This document shows positions 1 to 9,184 of a stretch of 64,000 nt of DNA, piece after piece. The position numbers and the translations under genes are program-made. A model generated the notes under the pieces. That model saw nothing but the letters and a program-made list of their open reading frames with translations, was not told the DNA's origin and ran no database searches. Numbering within the stretch: the stretch's first letter is position 1; each line of letters opens with the position of its first letter. Origin of the DNA: Palauibacter sp965207805 (lineage in GTDB: Bacteria > Gemmatimonadota > Gemmatimonadetes > Palauibacterales > Palauibacteraceae). Location: contig OZ242312.1 in assembly GCA_965207805.1 (NCBI GenBank), forward strand, positions 1,364,001 through 1,428,000. The letters run 5' to 3'.

Positions 1-443
1 GGCCAGGGCAGGAAGCACCACAGCGCCCCGTACGTCAGGCGCGCCAGGTCTTCCGGCAGTCCGAGCACGCCCAGCATGAGCCCCCGGTGCACCGGCGGCA
101 CGAGCACGACGAGGAGCATCAGCGTGGAGAAGGCGTTCAGCCCGTGCGCGAACGTTCGCAGCCGCCGGTAGGAGACGGCGTCCTCCACGAGCGCCGTCGA
201 GGCGCTCAGCAGCATGATGACCGGTGCCTCCATGAGCACCGCCAGCGCGATCGCGACGCCGTAGGCCGCCAGACCCAGCGTGGGATCCGGCAGCCGCGCC
301 ACGACCGCCGCCAGATAGGGCCCCTCGACCGCCATCATCAACCATGTGGCGGCCAGCGGGGCCCAGAAGGCGAAGATCCGGCGTGCGGAAAGGCCGGGGG
401 AGTCGGTCAGCGGAAGAGACCTTCCAGGCGTTCCAGCGACCAT
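1..443 (-). CDS. Polytopic membrane protein, N-terminal part (cut by window edge)
   Basis: This open frame reads off the left edge, so only about 147 N-terminal residues are visible. The ATG at 443 lies 37 bases inside the end of the upstream AHSA1-type gene, which suggests coupled translation. A short hydrophilic leader is followed by several hydrophobic segments, around residues 23-45, 55-75 and 95-115. Readable patches include FAFWAPLAATWLMMAVEG, LAAYGVAIAL and MEAPVIMLLSAST. The pattern of a first helix followed by an 'LAAYGVA' helix and an 'EAPVIMLLSAS' helix reminds me of MATE/ANKH-like exporters, but I cannot confirm this without the rest. Substrate unknown. The fragment is confidently coding because hydrophobicity and codon bias are consistent throughout. 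Confidence 0.7.
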   Translation of the reverse strand, partial: MVAGTPGRSLPLTDSPGLSARRIFAFWAPLAATWLMMAVEGPYLAAVVARLPDPTLGLAAYGVAIALAVLMEAPVIMLLSASTALVEDAVSYRRLRTFAHGLNAFSTLMLLVVLVPPVHRGLMLGVLGLPEDLARLTYGALWCFLPW

Positions 444-847
444 GTCCACCCGAGGCGGTGGCCCTCCGCGGCCTCGGTGGCGGGGAAGCCCTCATGTGAG
501 AGGACGACCTCGGTCGACGCTCCGTCGGCGATGAACTCGACCGTGACGAGAGTCTCGCCGATCGCGGATTCCGGCTCCTCCCAGTCCCACGTATACACGA
601 GCCGGTTCGGGGCGTCGACCTCGCGGTACACTCCGAACGCCGTATGGAGCGTCCCCTGTTCCGCCTCGATGAGAAGGCGGTACGGTCCGCCGGGTACCAG
701 GTCGACCTGGGAGTCGCGGATCGTCCCGCCCGGAGGGCAGGACCACTGCCGGATCTGATCCGGTTCGGTCCAGGCGTGGAACACCGCCTCCGGTGGCGCG
801 GGGATCGTTCTCGTGACGCGGCACGCTCGATCGGCGGGAGCGGTCAT
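407..847 (-). CDS. AHSA1/SRPBCC domain protein
   Basis: A 146-residue protein of the SRPBCC (START-like) fold, AHSA1 (Hsp90 ATPase activator homologue 1-like) group. The N-terminal signature is visible in VTRTIPAPPEAVFHAWTEP, followed by IRQW and a central VYREVDAPNRLVYTWDWE strand pair. The C-terminal helix contains the typical GWTWSLERLEGL. These cytosolic proteins form a deep hydrophobic ligand cavity; the ligand cannot be predicted here. Full family length, ATG start at 847. It overlaps by 37 bases the next minus-strand membrane gene, so the two are probably co-transcribed. Confidence 0.88.
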   Translation of the reverse strand: MTAPADRACRVTRTIPAPPEAVFHAWTEPDQIRQWSCPPGGTIRDSQVDLVPGGPYRLLIEAEQGTLHTAFGVYREVDAPNRLVYTWDWEEPESAIGETLVTVEFIADGASTEVVLSHEGFPATEAAEGHRLGWTWSLERLEGLFR

Positions 848-993
848 CCGGCTTCTCCTCGGAATTCAGGCGAAGTCTGGCGCCGTATCCGGCGTGGAAT
901 CTGGCGCGAGACGATGGGACGGGATCAGGTTGTCCCATTCGTACACGATTAACGACTCACCGGGCAAGGAGTTCCCCCGTTCGTGAGACACTC

Positions 994-1569
994 GTGAATT
1001 CGGCAAAGCTGATCGTTCCGGCAGTCGTCTTCGGGCTCCTGACGCCCGCGGCCGCGGGTGCCCAGGGATCTCCTTCGAACCGAGACCGGTTTGCCCTGTT
1101 TACGGCCTGCAGCCCCGTTCCGGCGGAGATCTTCGTCACGAACACCGGCGGTCCGGCTGACATCACGACAGCGTCCGTGGAGAACATGGCGACGAGCCGG
1201 CTGCAGGCGGCCGGGATCAATGCCCCCGGCGGCCGGCCAGGCGGGTCCACGCTCCAGCTGTCCGTCTTCGTCAGTGCACAGAGGCTCTCCGCCAACGCCG
1301 TAGTGACCGTCTACGTCATCCGTCTGCGCCTCCTGAAGCTCGTCTACGACCGCCAGAGCGATCCCGGATCGGGAGAGGCCGGGCGCGGCTCCGCCGACTC
1401 CCCGGGCGCCGCGCCGGAATGGTTGAACTGGGCGCCGACGTGGGAAACGCCGCAGCAGGGAATCGGCTTTTATCTCGGGCGCGACGGGGATCCAGTCACC
1501 AGTCTGGTCGGCAGGATGCTGGACGAGTTCGTGAGCGAGTACGTGCGCGTCAACGCGGAGGCGTGCTAG
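994..1569 (+). CDS. Secreted protein of unknown function
   Basis: A 191-residue protein starting at GTG 994. Residues 1-24 form a convincing Sec signal peptide with a hydrophobic core (LIVPAVVFGLL) and an AGA-Q cleavage-like site. The mature part contains Cys39 and a terminal Cys191 that could form a disulphide in the periplasm. I do not recognise the family. The middle is strand-rich (LQLSVFVSAQ, AVVTVYVIRLRLLKLVYD), and a helix (SLVGRMLDEFVSEYV) closes it. It stands alone: 111 bases separate it from the following radical SAM gene, and the gene upstream is divergent. The signal peptide and codon usage argue that it is real. Confidence 0.65.
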   Translation: MNSAKLIVPAVVFGLLTPAAAGAQGSPSNRDRFALFTACSPVPAEIFVTNTGGPADITTASVENMATSRLQAAGINAPGGRPGGSTLQLSVFVSAQRLSANAVVTVYVIRLRLLKLVYDRQSDPGSGEAGRGSADSPGAAPEWLNWAPTWETPQQGIGFYLGRDGDPVTSLVGRMLDEFVSEYVRVNAEAC

Positions 1570-1680
1570 CGGTCCGCGGCCCGTAACCGATTGCCGCCGG
1601 GCGAGGCCCGCACCTAGGTTGCTCGATTCCCCGGCGCGCTCGACCCGGCTACGGGTGCACCCATTCCGAGAGGATCGCCG

Positions 1681-3249
1681 TTGCGCAAGCTCCGCGTAGG
1701 TATCGTGGACCTCGTATCGAAGGGACCCACGAAGGCCCTGTACGCCAAGGTGATGCACGCGAACCTCGCGAGCATCATGCCGCAGGTTCTCGGCGCGTGG
1801 TGCGAGGAAGCCGGGCACGATGTGAGCCTCGTCTGCTACACTGGCTTCGAGGACCTCGTCGAGGAACTCCCGCAGGATATCGATCTGCTCTTCGTGAGCG
1901 CGTTTTCCCAGGGAGCCCAACTCGCCTACGCGATCAGCGAGATGTTTCGCCGCCGGGGCGCCGTCACCTGTATCGGCGGTCCGCACGCCCGCTGCTATCC
2001 CCAGGACGCGCAGAAGTACTTCGACTACGTGTTCGGATTCACGGACAAGGCGGTCTTGAACGGAGTCCTGGACGACTGCCAGCCGCAGCGGCCCCTGGGC
2101 CGCCACGTGACCGCCGAGACGCAGCCGGTGTCCCTGCCCGGGGTGCGCGCGCGGTGGAAGTTCATCGAGCCGACGCTCCAGAAGGCGCCGCTGTTCAAGA
2201 TCGTCCCCATGCTCGGCAGCCTCGGGTGCCCGTACACGTGCAGCTTCTGCATCGATTCGGTCATCCCCTACCAGCCGCTCGACTTCGACGAGATGCGGGA
2301 CGACCTCCGCTTCCTCGCGAAGAAGATGAAGCGGCCCATCGTCGGCTGGCACGATCCCAACTTCGGGGTCCGGTTCGACGACGTATTGGGGGCCATCGAG
2401 GAGGCCGTCCCCCCCGGCACGATCGAGTTCATCGCGGAGAGCAGCCTCTCCCTGCTCGGCGAGCCGCGGCTCAAGCGACTCGCGAACGCCGGGTTCCGGG
2501 CGATCCTCCCCGGCGTCGAGTCGTGGTACATGCTGGGGAACAAGTCGAAGTCCCGGAACCGTCACGGACTCGAGAAGGTCCGCCAGGTGTCGGACCACTC
2601 CAACCTCATCACGAGCTACATCCCCTATCTCCAGACCAATTTCGTGATGGGTCTCGACTGCGACGAAGGCCCGGAGCCCTTCGAGCTCACGAAGAAGTTC
2701 CTCGACGCCTCGCCCGCCGCCTTCCCCGGCTACTCGCTGCTCACGTCGTTCGGGGAGGCGGCGCCGCTCAACCTCGAATACCAGCAGGAGGGACGGGTGC
2801 TCGGCTTCCCGTTCCACTTCCTCAACAACAATCACGCGATGAACCTGAAGCCGAAGAACTACGAGTGGATCGAGTTCTACGACCACGTCATCGACCTCAC
2901 GCAGTACAGCTTCTCGAAGCGGGCCGTCTGGCGTCGGCTCAGGGCCAACCGCGGCGGCATCCCGAGACTCCTGAACGCGGTGCGCGCCCTCTCGTCGGAG
3001 GGGAACGGGAGGATCGCGTACTACACGACCGTGCGCGACAAGCTCAAGACCGACCGGAAGTTCCGGGACTACTTCGAGGGAGAGACGCAGGAGTTGCCCC
3101 AGTTCTACATCGACCGGGTGAAGCACGATCTCGGGCCGCTGTGGGAGTTCCTCCCGGAGGGCGCGCTCGAGCACGACCCCTACGCCTACATCAAGAGCAC
3201 GGGCGGCGCGGCCCCGGTGCAGGCGCGCGCCGGAGCGGTCGTCCACTAG
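1681..3249 (+). CDS. B12-binding-type radical SAM protein
   Basis: A 522-residue radical SAM enzyme. Residues 5-135 look like the Rossmann cobalamin-binding-type domain (GIVDLVSKG, DLLFVSAFSQG, CIGGPHA). The radical SAM core begins at residue 183 with the CxxxCxxC iron-sulphur motif (C183, C187, C190; GCPYTCSFC). Later core patches are IVGWHDPNFGVRFDD and FRAILPGVESWYMLG. The substrate is unknown; related proteins act as methyltransferases or in cyclisations, but nothing nearby identifies a partner. The TTG start at 1681 is supported by an AGAGGA ribosome site 6 bases upstream. It is probably co-transcribed with the two genes that follow. Confidence 0.88.
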   Translation: MRKLRVGIVDLVSKGPTKALYAKVMHANLASIMPQVLGAWCEEAGHDVSLVCYTGFEDLVEELPQDIDLLFVSAFSQGAQLAYAISEMFRRRGAVTCIGGPHARCYPQDAQKYFDYVFGFTDKAVLNGVLDDCQPQRPLGRHVTAETQPVSLPGVRARWKFIEPTLQKAPLFKIVPMLGSLGCPYTCSFCIDSVIPYQPLDFDEMRDDLRFLAKKMKRPIVGWHDPNFGVRFDDVLGAIEEAVPPGTIEFIAESSLSLLGEPRLKRLANAGFRAILPGVESWYMLGNKSKSRNRHGLEKVRQVSDHSNLITSYIPYLQTNFVMGLDCDEGPEPFELTKKFLDASPAAFPGYSLLTSFGEAAPLNLEYQQEGRVLGFPFHFLNNNHAMNLKPKNYEWIEFYDHVIDLTQYSFSKRAVWRRLRANRGGIPRLLNAVRALSSEGNGRIAYYTTVRDKLKTDRKFRDYFEGETQELPQFYIDRVKHDLGPLWEFLPEGALEHDPYAYIKSTGGAAPVQARAGAVVH

Positions 3250-3316
3250 TCGGGGGATGGTCCGGCGGCCGGGGAGGCCGGTCCCGGGCCGGAGCCTCGA
3301 AGCCAGCCACGTCACG

Positions 3317-3598
3317 ATGTCCAGAGCCTTCGTCAACGAAGACGCGACGCACGAGCCTGAGCCGCGCTACGCCCTCCCACCGCGGGACTCGCCGCGCTTC
3401 GACGCGGCCGCGGCGCGGGCCCTCCTCGAGGGTGCCCACATCGGGAACACGCAGAGCGCCGAGACCGCGACCGGCTACGCCTGGGGCGACCCCGCGCTCG
3501 TCTCGCACATCGAGGACCTGATCCGCGAAGCGGAAGCACTCGGCGACGAACGCATGGCCCGCCTCGGCCGCCGCTACCTCCGCAACGCGAGCCGCTGA
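3317..3598 (+). CDS. Small conserved-looking protein of unknown function
   Basis: A 93-residue acidic/basic cytosolic protein with no signal peptide or membrane segment. The frame is open further upstream, to 3257, but ATG 3317 (MSRAFVNED) is the more natural start. The composition is ordered: a proline-rich N-terminus with RYALPPRDSPRFD, a helix AAAARALLEGAHIG, then a second helical half ending RLGRRYLRNASR. I do not recognise a named family. It sits 68 bases after the radical SAM gene and 29 bases before the acyltransferase gene, so it is probably a member of that operon. Confidence 0.6.
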   Translation: MSRAFVNEDATHEPEPRYALPPRDSPRFDAAAARALLEGAHIGNTQSAETATGYAWGDPALVSHIEDLIREAEALGDERMARLGRRYLRNASR

Positions 3599-3626
3599 GA
3601 CCGCGTCCGCGGGCGGAGGCGAACAC

Positions 3627-5009
3627 TTGGATCGGATCCCCAGGCTGATCGCCGGCATCACCGGAACCGCAGCCGCACTCTTCTATCGCGTCGACCGGCA
3701 CGGGCCTCCACTCCCCGAGGGTCCGTTGATCGTGGCGGCCAACCATCCCAACAGCCTCGTCGACGCGCTGCTGATCTTCCGCTGCAGCGGGCGGACCACG
3801 CGGCCGCTGGGTCGCGCGCCGCTCTTCGACCGGCTCCTGCTGGGTCGCGTGCTGCGCGCGCTGGGCGGCATACCGGTCTACCGGAGGGAGGACGATCCCG
3901 AGGCGATGCACCGCAACGAGCGGATGTTTCGGTCTGCGGTCGACGTACTCCACGGCGGTGGTGCCATCCAGATCTATCCCGAGGGCAGGAGCCACTCCGA
4001 GCCGCACCTGGTGGAGTTCCGCACGGGCACCGCCCGGATCGCGCTGCAGGCGGAGGAGGGCGCCGACTGGGGGCTCGGGCTGTCCATCGTGCCCGTGGGG
4101 ATCACCTATGCGGCCAAGGAGTTGGCCAGAACCGAGGTCGCCGTGCGCTTCGGCAAGCCGTTCGGGTGCGCGGACCTGAAGCGGGCGTTCCGGGAGGATC
4201 CCGTCGCCGCGGGGCGCAGGCTCACCGAGCGGATCGAGCGGGGGGTTCGCCGCGAGACGCTGAACTTCGGCCGCCCCCGCGACCGAATTCTCGTGGAGGT
4301 GGCGGAGCAGCTCTACGTGCGCGAATTGCGGTGGGTTCCGTGGCGGGCCCGGGAACGGCTGGGTACGCGCTTCCCCCGCCTGCAGCGCTTTGCGCGCGGG
4401 CTGGAGTGGATCCGCGGGGCGCACCCGGAGGCACACCGTCGCCTTGTGGAGAAGGTGGCGCGGTATGCCCAGCTGAGCGACGAACTCCTTGCCGGAGAAG
4501 GGGATGTGCCTCCCCGCTACAGCTTCCTGCCGGTCGCGAAATACGTCCTCGCGCGCGGAACGCTCCTGGCACTGGGCCTTCCCTTCGCGGCGGTCGGATC
4601 CCTGCTCTGGGCACCCGTCGTCCGGCTGCCCGGCTTCGTCGTGAAGCGCGTGAAACCCGAACTCGAGGTCACCGCGACGATCAAGCTGGCGACAATCCTG
4701 GCCGGCGCGTTTACGGCCTGGATCCTGGGGTTGGTGCTTGGCTATCTCGCGGGGGGATTGCCGGTGGCCGCGGTGGCGGCCGTGCTGCCCCCCGCGTGCG
4801 GTTTCGTGGCGATGCTGTGGATGGAACTCGCCCGCGAGGTACGCGAGGACACCGCCGTCTTCCTGCGCCTGCGCGGCCGCCCCGACCTCCGCGAACACTT
4901 CGCCGACCTGCGCTCCGAACTCACCGAGACCTTCCGGCAACTGGAGGAGCAGTGGATGGAGGAACGGCAGGCCAGCGCACGAGAGGGTTCGGATGAACCC
5001 GGTACCTGA
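3627..5009 (+). CDS. Membrane-linked glycerolipid acyltransferase (PlsC superfamily)
   Basis: A 460-residue protein with an N-terminal PlsC/GPAT acyltransferase domain, predicted to transfer acyl chains to glycerol-phosphate-type acceptors in phospholipid synthesis. The catalytic block is NHPNSLVDAL. H40 and D46 are separated by five residues rather than the usual four, as in some eukaryote-like GPATs. The acceptor-binding block is YPEGRSHSEP. The C-terminal third has hydrophobic stretches near residues 305-335 and 350-400, so the protein is probably anchored in the inner membrane. The TTG start at 3627 is set by GGAGG at 3615-3619. Substrate choice (glycerol-3-phosphate or lysophosphatidate) is not decidable from sequence. 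Confidence 0.88.
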   Translation: MDRIPRLIAGITGTAAALFYRVDRHGPPLPEGPLIVAANHPNSLVDALLIFRCSGRTTRPLGRAPLFDRLLLGRVLRALGGIPVYRREDDPEAMHRNERMFRSAVDVLHGGGAIQIYPEGRSHSEPHLVEFRTGTARIALQAEEGADWGLGLSIVPVGITYAAKELARTEVAVRFGKPFGCADLKRAFREDPVAAGRRLTERIERGVRRETLNFGRPRDRILVEVAEQLYVRELRWVPWRARERLGTRFPRLQRFARGLEWIRGAHPEAHRRLVEKVARYAQLSDELLAGEGDVPPRYSFLPVAKYVLARGTLLALGLPFAAVGSLLWAPVVRLPGFVVKRVKPELEVTATIKLATILAGAFTAWILGLVLGYLAGGLPVAAVAAVLPPACGFVAMLWMELAREVREDTAVFLRLRGRPDLREHFADLRSELTETFRQLEEQWMEERQASAREGSDEPGT

Positions 5010-5065
5010 GGGTCGTGCGGTACTCGTCGGGGTTGCCCGGCCCGGCCATGGTCGGACCGACGACG

Positions 5066-5590
5066 TTAAGCCACGCGTTCGGCTTCGAGGCGGATTGTGC
5101 GCCAGACGGCAGCGACCGCCACGATCGAGGCGAGGAGGTGGAGGGCGAGGCCGATCTGCTCGGCGGACTCCACGGCGCCGGCGCGGTCCAGGAGAAGGCG
5201 CCAGTTGTTCGAATGATCGCCGATCACGGGGAGGGCGAGGCGGTTCGCGTCGGCCATGGACTCCGCCGCGTACATGAGGCTCTCGGCCGACCACAGGGCG
5301 CCCACCGCCGCGGGGATCGCCTCCCCCCGCCGCCACAGCCGGAACGTGATGTAGAGGGGCACGGCGAGCTGAAGCGCGGGCCCCGCCAGCACGGCGAGCG
5401 TTTCGCCGCCGGCCGAGAGCCGGGCGAGCGGCGAGAAGACGACGCGGCCTGCCTCGTGGATGAGGAGGTTGATCCCGTCCACCCAGTGGTAGCGGTAGAA
5501 AAAGACGAGCCACGCCGCGTACACGCACATGACGACGAGTCCCACCCGCCGGGGCCCGATCGTCTTCCAGACCCACGAGAGGATTTTCAC
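5066..5590 (-). CDS. Small polytopic membrane protein with HEAG-like motif
   Basis: A 174-residue membrane protein, GTG start at 5590 with GGAGG about 8 bases upstream. Hydrophobic segments lie near residues 15-33, 62-82, 90-112 and 145-163. Residues around 43-48 read LLIHEAGRVVF, which resembles the HEAGH/HExxH motif of site-2-protease (M50) family membrane proteins. The second histidine is replaced by arginine, so it cannot be an ordinary M50 protease. Function unknown. It converges on the acyltransferase gene across a 56-base gap. Confidence 0.72.
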   Translation of the reverse strand: MKILSWVWKTIGPRRVGLVVMCVYAAWLVFFYRYHWVDGINLLIHEAGRVVFSPLARLSAGGETLAVLAGPALQLAVPLYITFRLWRRGEAIPAAVGALWSAESLMYAAESMADANRLALPVIGDHSNNWRLLLDRAGAVESAEQIGLALHLLASIVAVAAVWRTIRLEAERVA

Positions 5591-5703
5591 GCCGAGCCGC
5601 CTCCGCTTCGGCTACACGCGCTTCTGCTACACGGGCGGATCCGGGCGTCGGCGCGGGGGCGGACCCGGATGCAGGCCCGGCCCCCGCCTGCGAAAGCTCG
5701 CAC

Positions 5704-8700
5704 CTACCCGTTCGGCGGCCAGTCCGGAAGCGCGCGGCCCGTCGTCCACGGCACGCCGGCCGCCTCCAGGCGCGCCTCCAGCGCCGGCAGATCCGTCTCG
5801 ATGAGCTGGCTCATGTCCGGATACAGCGCGGTGAAGGCGTCGTTCGCGATCCGGTACTGTTCGCGGTGCGTTTGCGTGGGGCCGTGCAGGCCGTTCCAGT
5901 GGCCGCGCACGACCTGGTTCACGCGAGCCACGATCCCCGGCATATCCGGCTCGGCGCGGGAGGCCCGCGTGCGGGAGCCGTTCAGCGTCTCCTGCAGGTC
6001 GAGGAGCCGCAGCTCCAGCGCGCGGGCCTCCTGCCGGAGGGACGGGTCGGCCGACGGCCAGCGGTCCAGGGCCTGCTTCATGGCCGAGATGCGGGCCATC
6101 GCGGCCCCCGCCACACGCTGCGTCCCGGAGACGGCGCGGAGCAGCTCCCCGGTCTGTCGCTGGAAGGCGAGCACCGCCGCCCGGTCCTGGAGCGGGATCG
6201 CCGAGCCCCCCATAGGCGCGATCTCGAACGGCACCGGCCCGGCCAGATCGGTCACCTCGCCGTCCACGCGCTGCGAGAGCGACACCGTGTAGCTCCCCGG
6301 CAGCGCCATGGGCCCGTTGCCGCCCCCGCCCCCGAACCCGCCGAAGCCGAAGCCGCCGCCACCGCCGCCCCCCGTGACCGGATTGTAGCCGGGGTACCGG
6401 TAGTTCCACGTCGCCCGGCGCATGCCCTGCGAGGCCGAGCCGTTCACCGTATTCACCACGTTCCCGTCCCCGTCCCGGATCGTGAGAAACACGCGCGGCG
6501 CCTCCTCCCGGTCCTCCGCCTCCAGTTCCTCCCACGTCGGGTACGGCGTGTCCTCCCCCTGCCGCTGCAGGCGCCTCTCCTCGGCCTGCCGCGCCGCCTC
6601 CCGCGTCCGCAGCGTCTCGCCCACGTAGTACGTGAACGTGACCCCGAAAGCCGGGTTGTCCGCCGTGTAGAAGCTCGACCCGCTCGTCCCCCCGGGACTC
6701 CAGCGCAGGTACATCTCCCCGTCCTTCACGTCGAAGATGTGCCCGTCCGAGGCGAGGATCTCGTCCGACCGCGCCGCGAGTTCGCGCAGCGGCGTGTAGT
6801 CGTCGACCACGTAGAACGAGCGCCCGAAGGTCGCCGCCACGAGGTCATCCTCCCGCTTCTGGATCTCAAGTTCGCGCACGGGGATCGTCGGCAGCCCCGT
6901 CCCCAGCTCCAGCCACGACTCGCCCCCGTTCACCGACGTGAAGGCCGAGAACTCCGTCCCCAGGAACAGCAGGTTCGGCTCCACGTGGTCCTGCACGATG
7001 GAGAAGGCGGGTCCGTTCTCCGGCAGGTCCCCCGAGATCGAGGTCCACGTCACCCCGCGGTCCGTCGATTTCAGCACGTAGGGCCGGAAGTCGCCCCGCT
7101 TGAAGTTGTTGATGACGACGAACACGGTGTTCGCGTCATGCAGCGACGCCTCCACGTCGTGCACGAAGCTGGTGTCCGGCACCCCCGGGAAGCTCTCCAC
7201 CGCGCGCCAATTCTCGCCCCCGTCCTCCGTCACCTGCACGAGCCCGTCGTCCGTGCCCGCGTAGATGAGCCCCTCCACGAAGGGCGACTCGGAGACGGCC
7301 ACGATGTGCCCGAACACCGACGTCGAGCGGTTCTTGCCCACCGCATCCACGCTCCACACCCGCCCCATCACCTCGAGCTGGTTGCGGTCCAGGTTTCGCG
7401 TGAGGTCGCCCGAGATCGGCCGCCAGGTCGAGGCCTGGTCGTCCGACTGGAAGAGGATCTGCGCCCCGTAGTAGAGCCGGTGGTTGTCGTGCGGCGACAT
7501 GTGAAGCGCCGCGTCCCAGTACCAGCGCAGCGGCGGACCGTCCGCGTCCTCCTGCGGCTGGATGTCGAGCCGTTCCTTCGACACGCGGTCGAAGCGCGAC
7601 AGGACGCCGTTCTGCAGCTGCGAGTAGATGATGTCCGGGTTCTCGGGGTCGATGACGGGGTCGAAGCCGTCGCCCCCCAGCGTCACGTACCAGTCCGAGT
7701 TCCGGATCCCCGCGTTGTCCGCCGTCTGCGAGGGGCCGCCGAGCGTGTTGTTGTCCTGCGTCCCGCCGTACACGTAGTAGAACGGCTCGTCGTTCGAGGT
7801 CGCGACCTTGTAGAACTGAGTGAGCGGCAGGTTGGAGAAGAAGTGCCAGCTCTCCCCGAAGTCCCGCGTCTCGTACAGTCCACCGTCGTTGCCCAGGATG
7901 ATGTGCTCCGGGTCATCCGGGTCGAACACGATCGCGTGGTGGTCCACGTGGACGCCCTGAGTGGGGAGCCGCTCCCACGTCTCCCCGCCGTCCTCCGACA
8001 TCTCGACGAACGTGTCGAGCGAGTAGATGCGGTCGAAGCGGTGCGGGTCCGCGTACAGTTCGTGGTAGTACATGGCCGCGCCCGACTGGTAGCGCGACGT
8101 CCGCGACCAGTTTTCCCCCATGTTCTCCGAGCGGAAGGTGCCGCCCGCTTCGCCGCTCGCCTCCACGATCGCGTAGAGGATGTCCGGGTTCTGGGGCGAG
8201 ATCGCGAACCCGATCCGTCCCTTGTCCCCCGAGGGGAGGCCGCGGTTGATCTCGCGCCACGAGTTCCCGCCGTCCGTCGACTTGTGGATGCCCGAGCCCG
8301 GCCCGCCGTCGATCATCGTCCACTGGTGGCGCCGCCGCTGCCACGAGGTCGCGTACATCACGTCCGGGTTCCGCGGGTCGAAGTAGACCTCGTTCACGCC
8401 CGTGTGCTCGTCGATCTCGAGCACACGCTCCCACGTCTCGCCCCCGTCCGTCGTCCGGTACAGCCCGCGCTCGCCGCCCGCGTTCCATAGCGGCCCCTGC
8501 GCCGCCACGAAGACGACGTCGGAATCGTCCGGGTGGATCTGGATCTTCCCGATGTGCTCGGAGGTCTCGAGCCCCACGTTCCGGAACGAGCGCCCCCCGT
8601 CGATCGACTTGTAGACGCCGTCCCCGTACCCGACCGAGCGCTGCCCGTTATTCTCCCCCGTCCCCACCCAGAGCGTGAGGTGGTCGTTGGGGTCGAGCGC

Positions 8701-9084
8701 GATGGCCCCGATGGAATAGGACCCGTAGTTGTCGAAGATCGGCGTCCACGTCGTCCCCGCGTTCGTCGTCTTCCACACGTTCCCGGAGGAGGCCGCCACG
8801 TACCACACGCTCCGGTCCGTGGGATCCACCGCGATGTCCGCGATCCGCCCGGAGGCCAGCGCGGGCCCGATGCTCCGCCAGCGGATGCCGGAGATGAACC
8901 CGGCGTTCAGCTCAGGCGCGCCGTCCTCGTCATCCTCGCCATCCTGTGCGGCCAGCGCCCCGGGAGCGCCGAGGACGCCGAGAGCGCCGAGACTCGCCAT
9001 CCCCGCGAGGAGAAGGGTGGGGAAGCGGGAAAGGACGCCGCGGCGGGCGTACGGGTTCGCATGGAGTCTCTCGAAATCGATCAT
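5704..9084 (-). CDS. Secreted Asp-box/VPS10-type beta-propeller protein
   Basis: A 1126-residue secreted protein of the family usually annotated as 'glycosyl hydrolase, BNR repeat' or VPS10/sortilin-like. The start is ATG 9084, with an AAGGTG ribosome site upstream; the frame is open further, to 9378, but that stretch looks non-coding. A signal-like hydrophobic segment (LLLAGMASLGALGVL) precedes ALAAQDGED. The body carries at least seven Asp-boxes, for example SIDGGRSF, TTDGGETW, STDGGNSW, SEDGGETW, TEDGGENW, STDRGVTW and SVNGGESW, expected to build one or two beta-propellers. The C-terminal part has a run of about 20 mostly Gly/Phe residues near 6300-6370, then an alpha-helical tail. Enzymatic activity is unproven for the family; no catalytic residues can be named. 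Confidence 0.9.
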   Translation of the reverse strand: MIDFERLHANPYARRGVLSRFPTLLLAGMASLGALGVLGAPGALAAQDGEDDEDGAPELNAGFISGIRWRSIGPALASGRIADIAVDPTDRSVWYVAASSGNVWKTTNAGTTWTPIFDNYGSYSIGAIALDPNDHLTLWVGTGENNGQRSVGYGDGVYKSIDGGRSFRNVGLETSEHIGKIQIHPDDSDVVFVAAQGPLWNAGGERGLYRTTDGGETWERVLEIDEHTGVNEVYFDPRNPDVMYATSWQRRRHQWTMIDGGPGSGIHKSTDGGNSWREINRGLPSGDKGRIGFAISPQNPDILYAIVEASGEAGGTFRSENMGENWSRTSRYQSGAAMYYHELYADPHRFDRIYSLDTFVEMSEDGGETWERLPTQGVHVDHHAIVFDPDDPEHIILGNDGGLYETRDFGESWHFFSNLPLTQFYKVATSNDEPFYYVYGGTQDNNTLGGPSQTADNAGIRNSDWYVTLGGDGFDPVIDPENPDIIYSQLQNGVLSRFDRVSKERLDIQPQEDADGPPLRWYWDAALHMSPHDNHRLYYGAQILFQSDDQASTWRPISGDLTRNLDRNQLEVMGRVWSVDAVGKNRSTSVFGHIVAVSESPFVEGLIYAGTDDGLVQVTEDGGENWRAVESFPGVPDTSFVHDVEASLHDANTVFVVINNFKRGDFRPYVLKSTDRGVTWTSISGDLPENGPAFSIVQDHVEPNLLFLGTEFSAFTSVNGGESWLELGTGLPTIPVRELEIQKREDDLVAATFGRSFYVVDDYTPLRELAARSDEILASDGHIFDVKDGEMYLRWSPGGTSGSSFYTADNPAFGVTFTYYVGETLRTREAARQAEERRLQRQGEDTPYPTWEELEAEDREEAPRVFLTIRDGDGNVVNTVNGSASQGMRRATWNYRYPGYNPVTGGGGGGGFGFGGFGGGGGNGPMALPGSYTVSLSQRVDGEVTDLAGPVPFEIAPMGGSAIPLQDRAAVLAFQRQTGELLRAVSGTQRVAGAAMARISAMKQALDRWPSADPSLRQEARALELRLLDLQETLNGSRTRASRAEPDMPGIVARVNQVVRGHWNGLHGPTQTHREQYRIANDAFTALYPDMSQLIETDLPALEARLEAAGVPWTTGRALPDWPPNG

Positions 9085-9184
9085 GATCGCACCTTGTGAG
9101 TTCTGGCCGTGGTCTTGAAGCCTCGCCGCCGGCGGATTTCGCGGCTTGGGAAGGTCAGTCCGAGAGTGGGACAAGGGCAAGCCG

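Noticed and set aside
949..3336. A 795-codon minus-strand frame across the radical SAM gene
   Set aside because: Opposite a gene with an intact CxxxCxxC motif; the translation shows only antisense composition.
5866..8490. An 874-codon plus-strand open frame opposite the Asp-box gene
   Set aside because: Composition (Arg/Val/Pro/His repeats) is that of an antisense shadow; the minus-strand gene has clear Asp-box repeats and a signal peptide.
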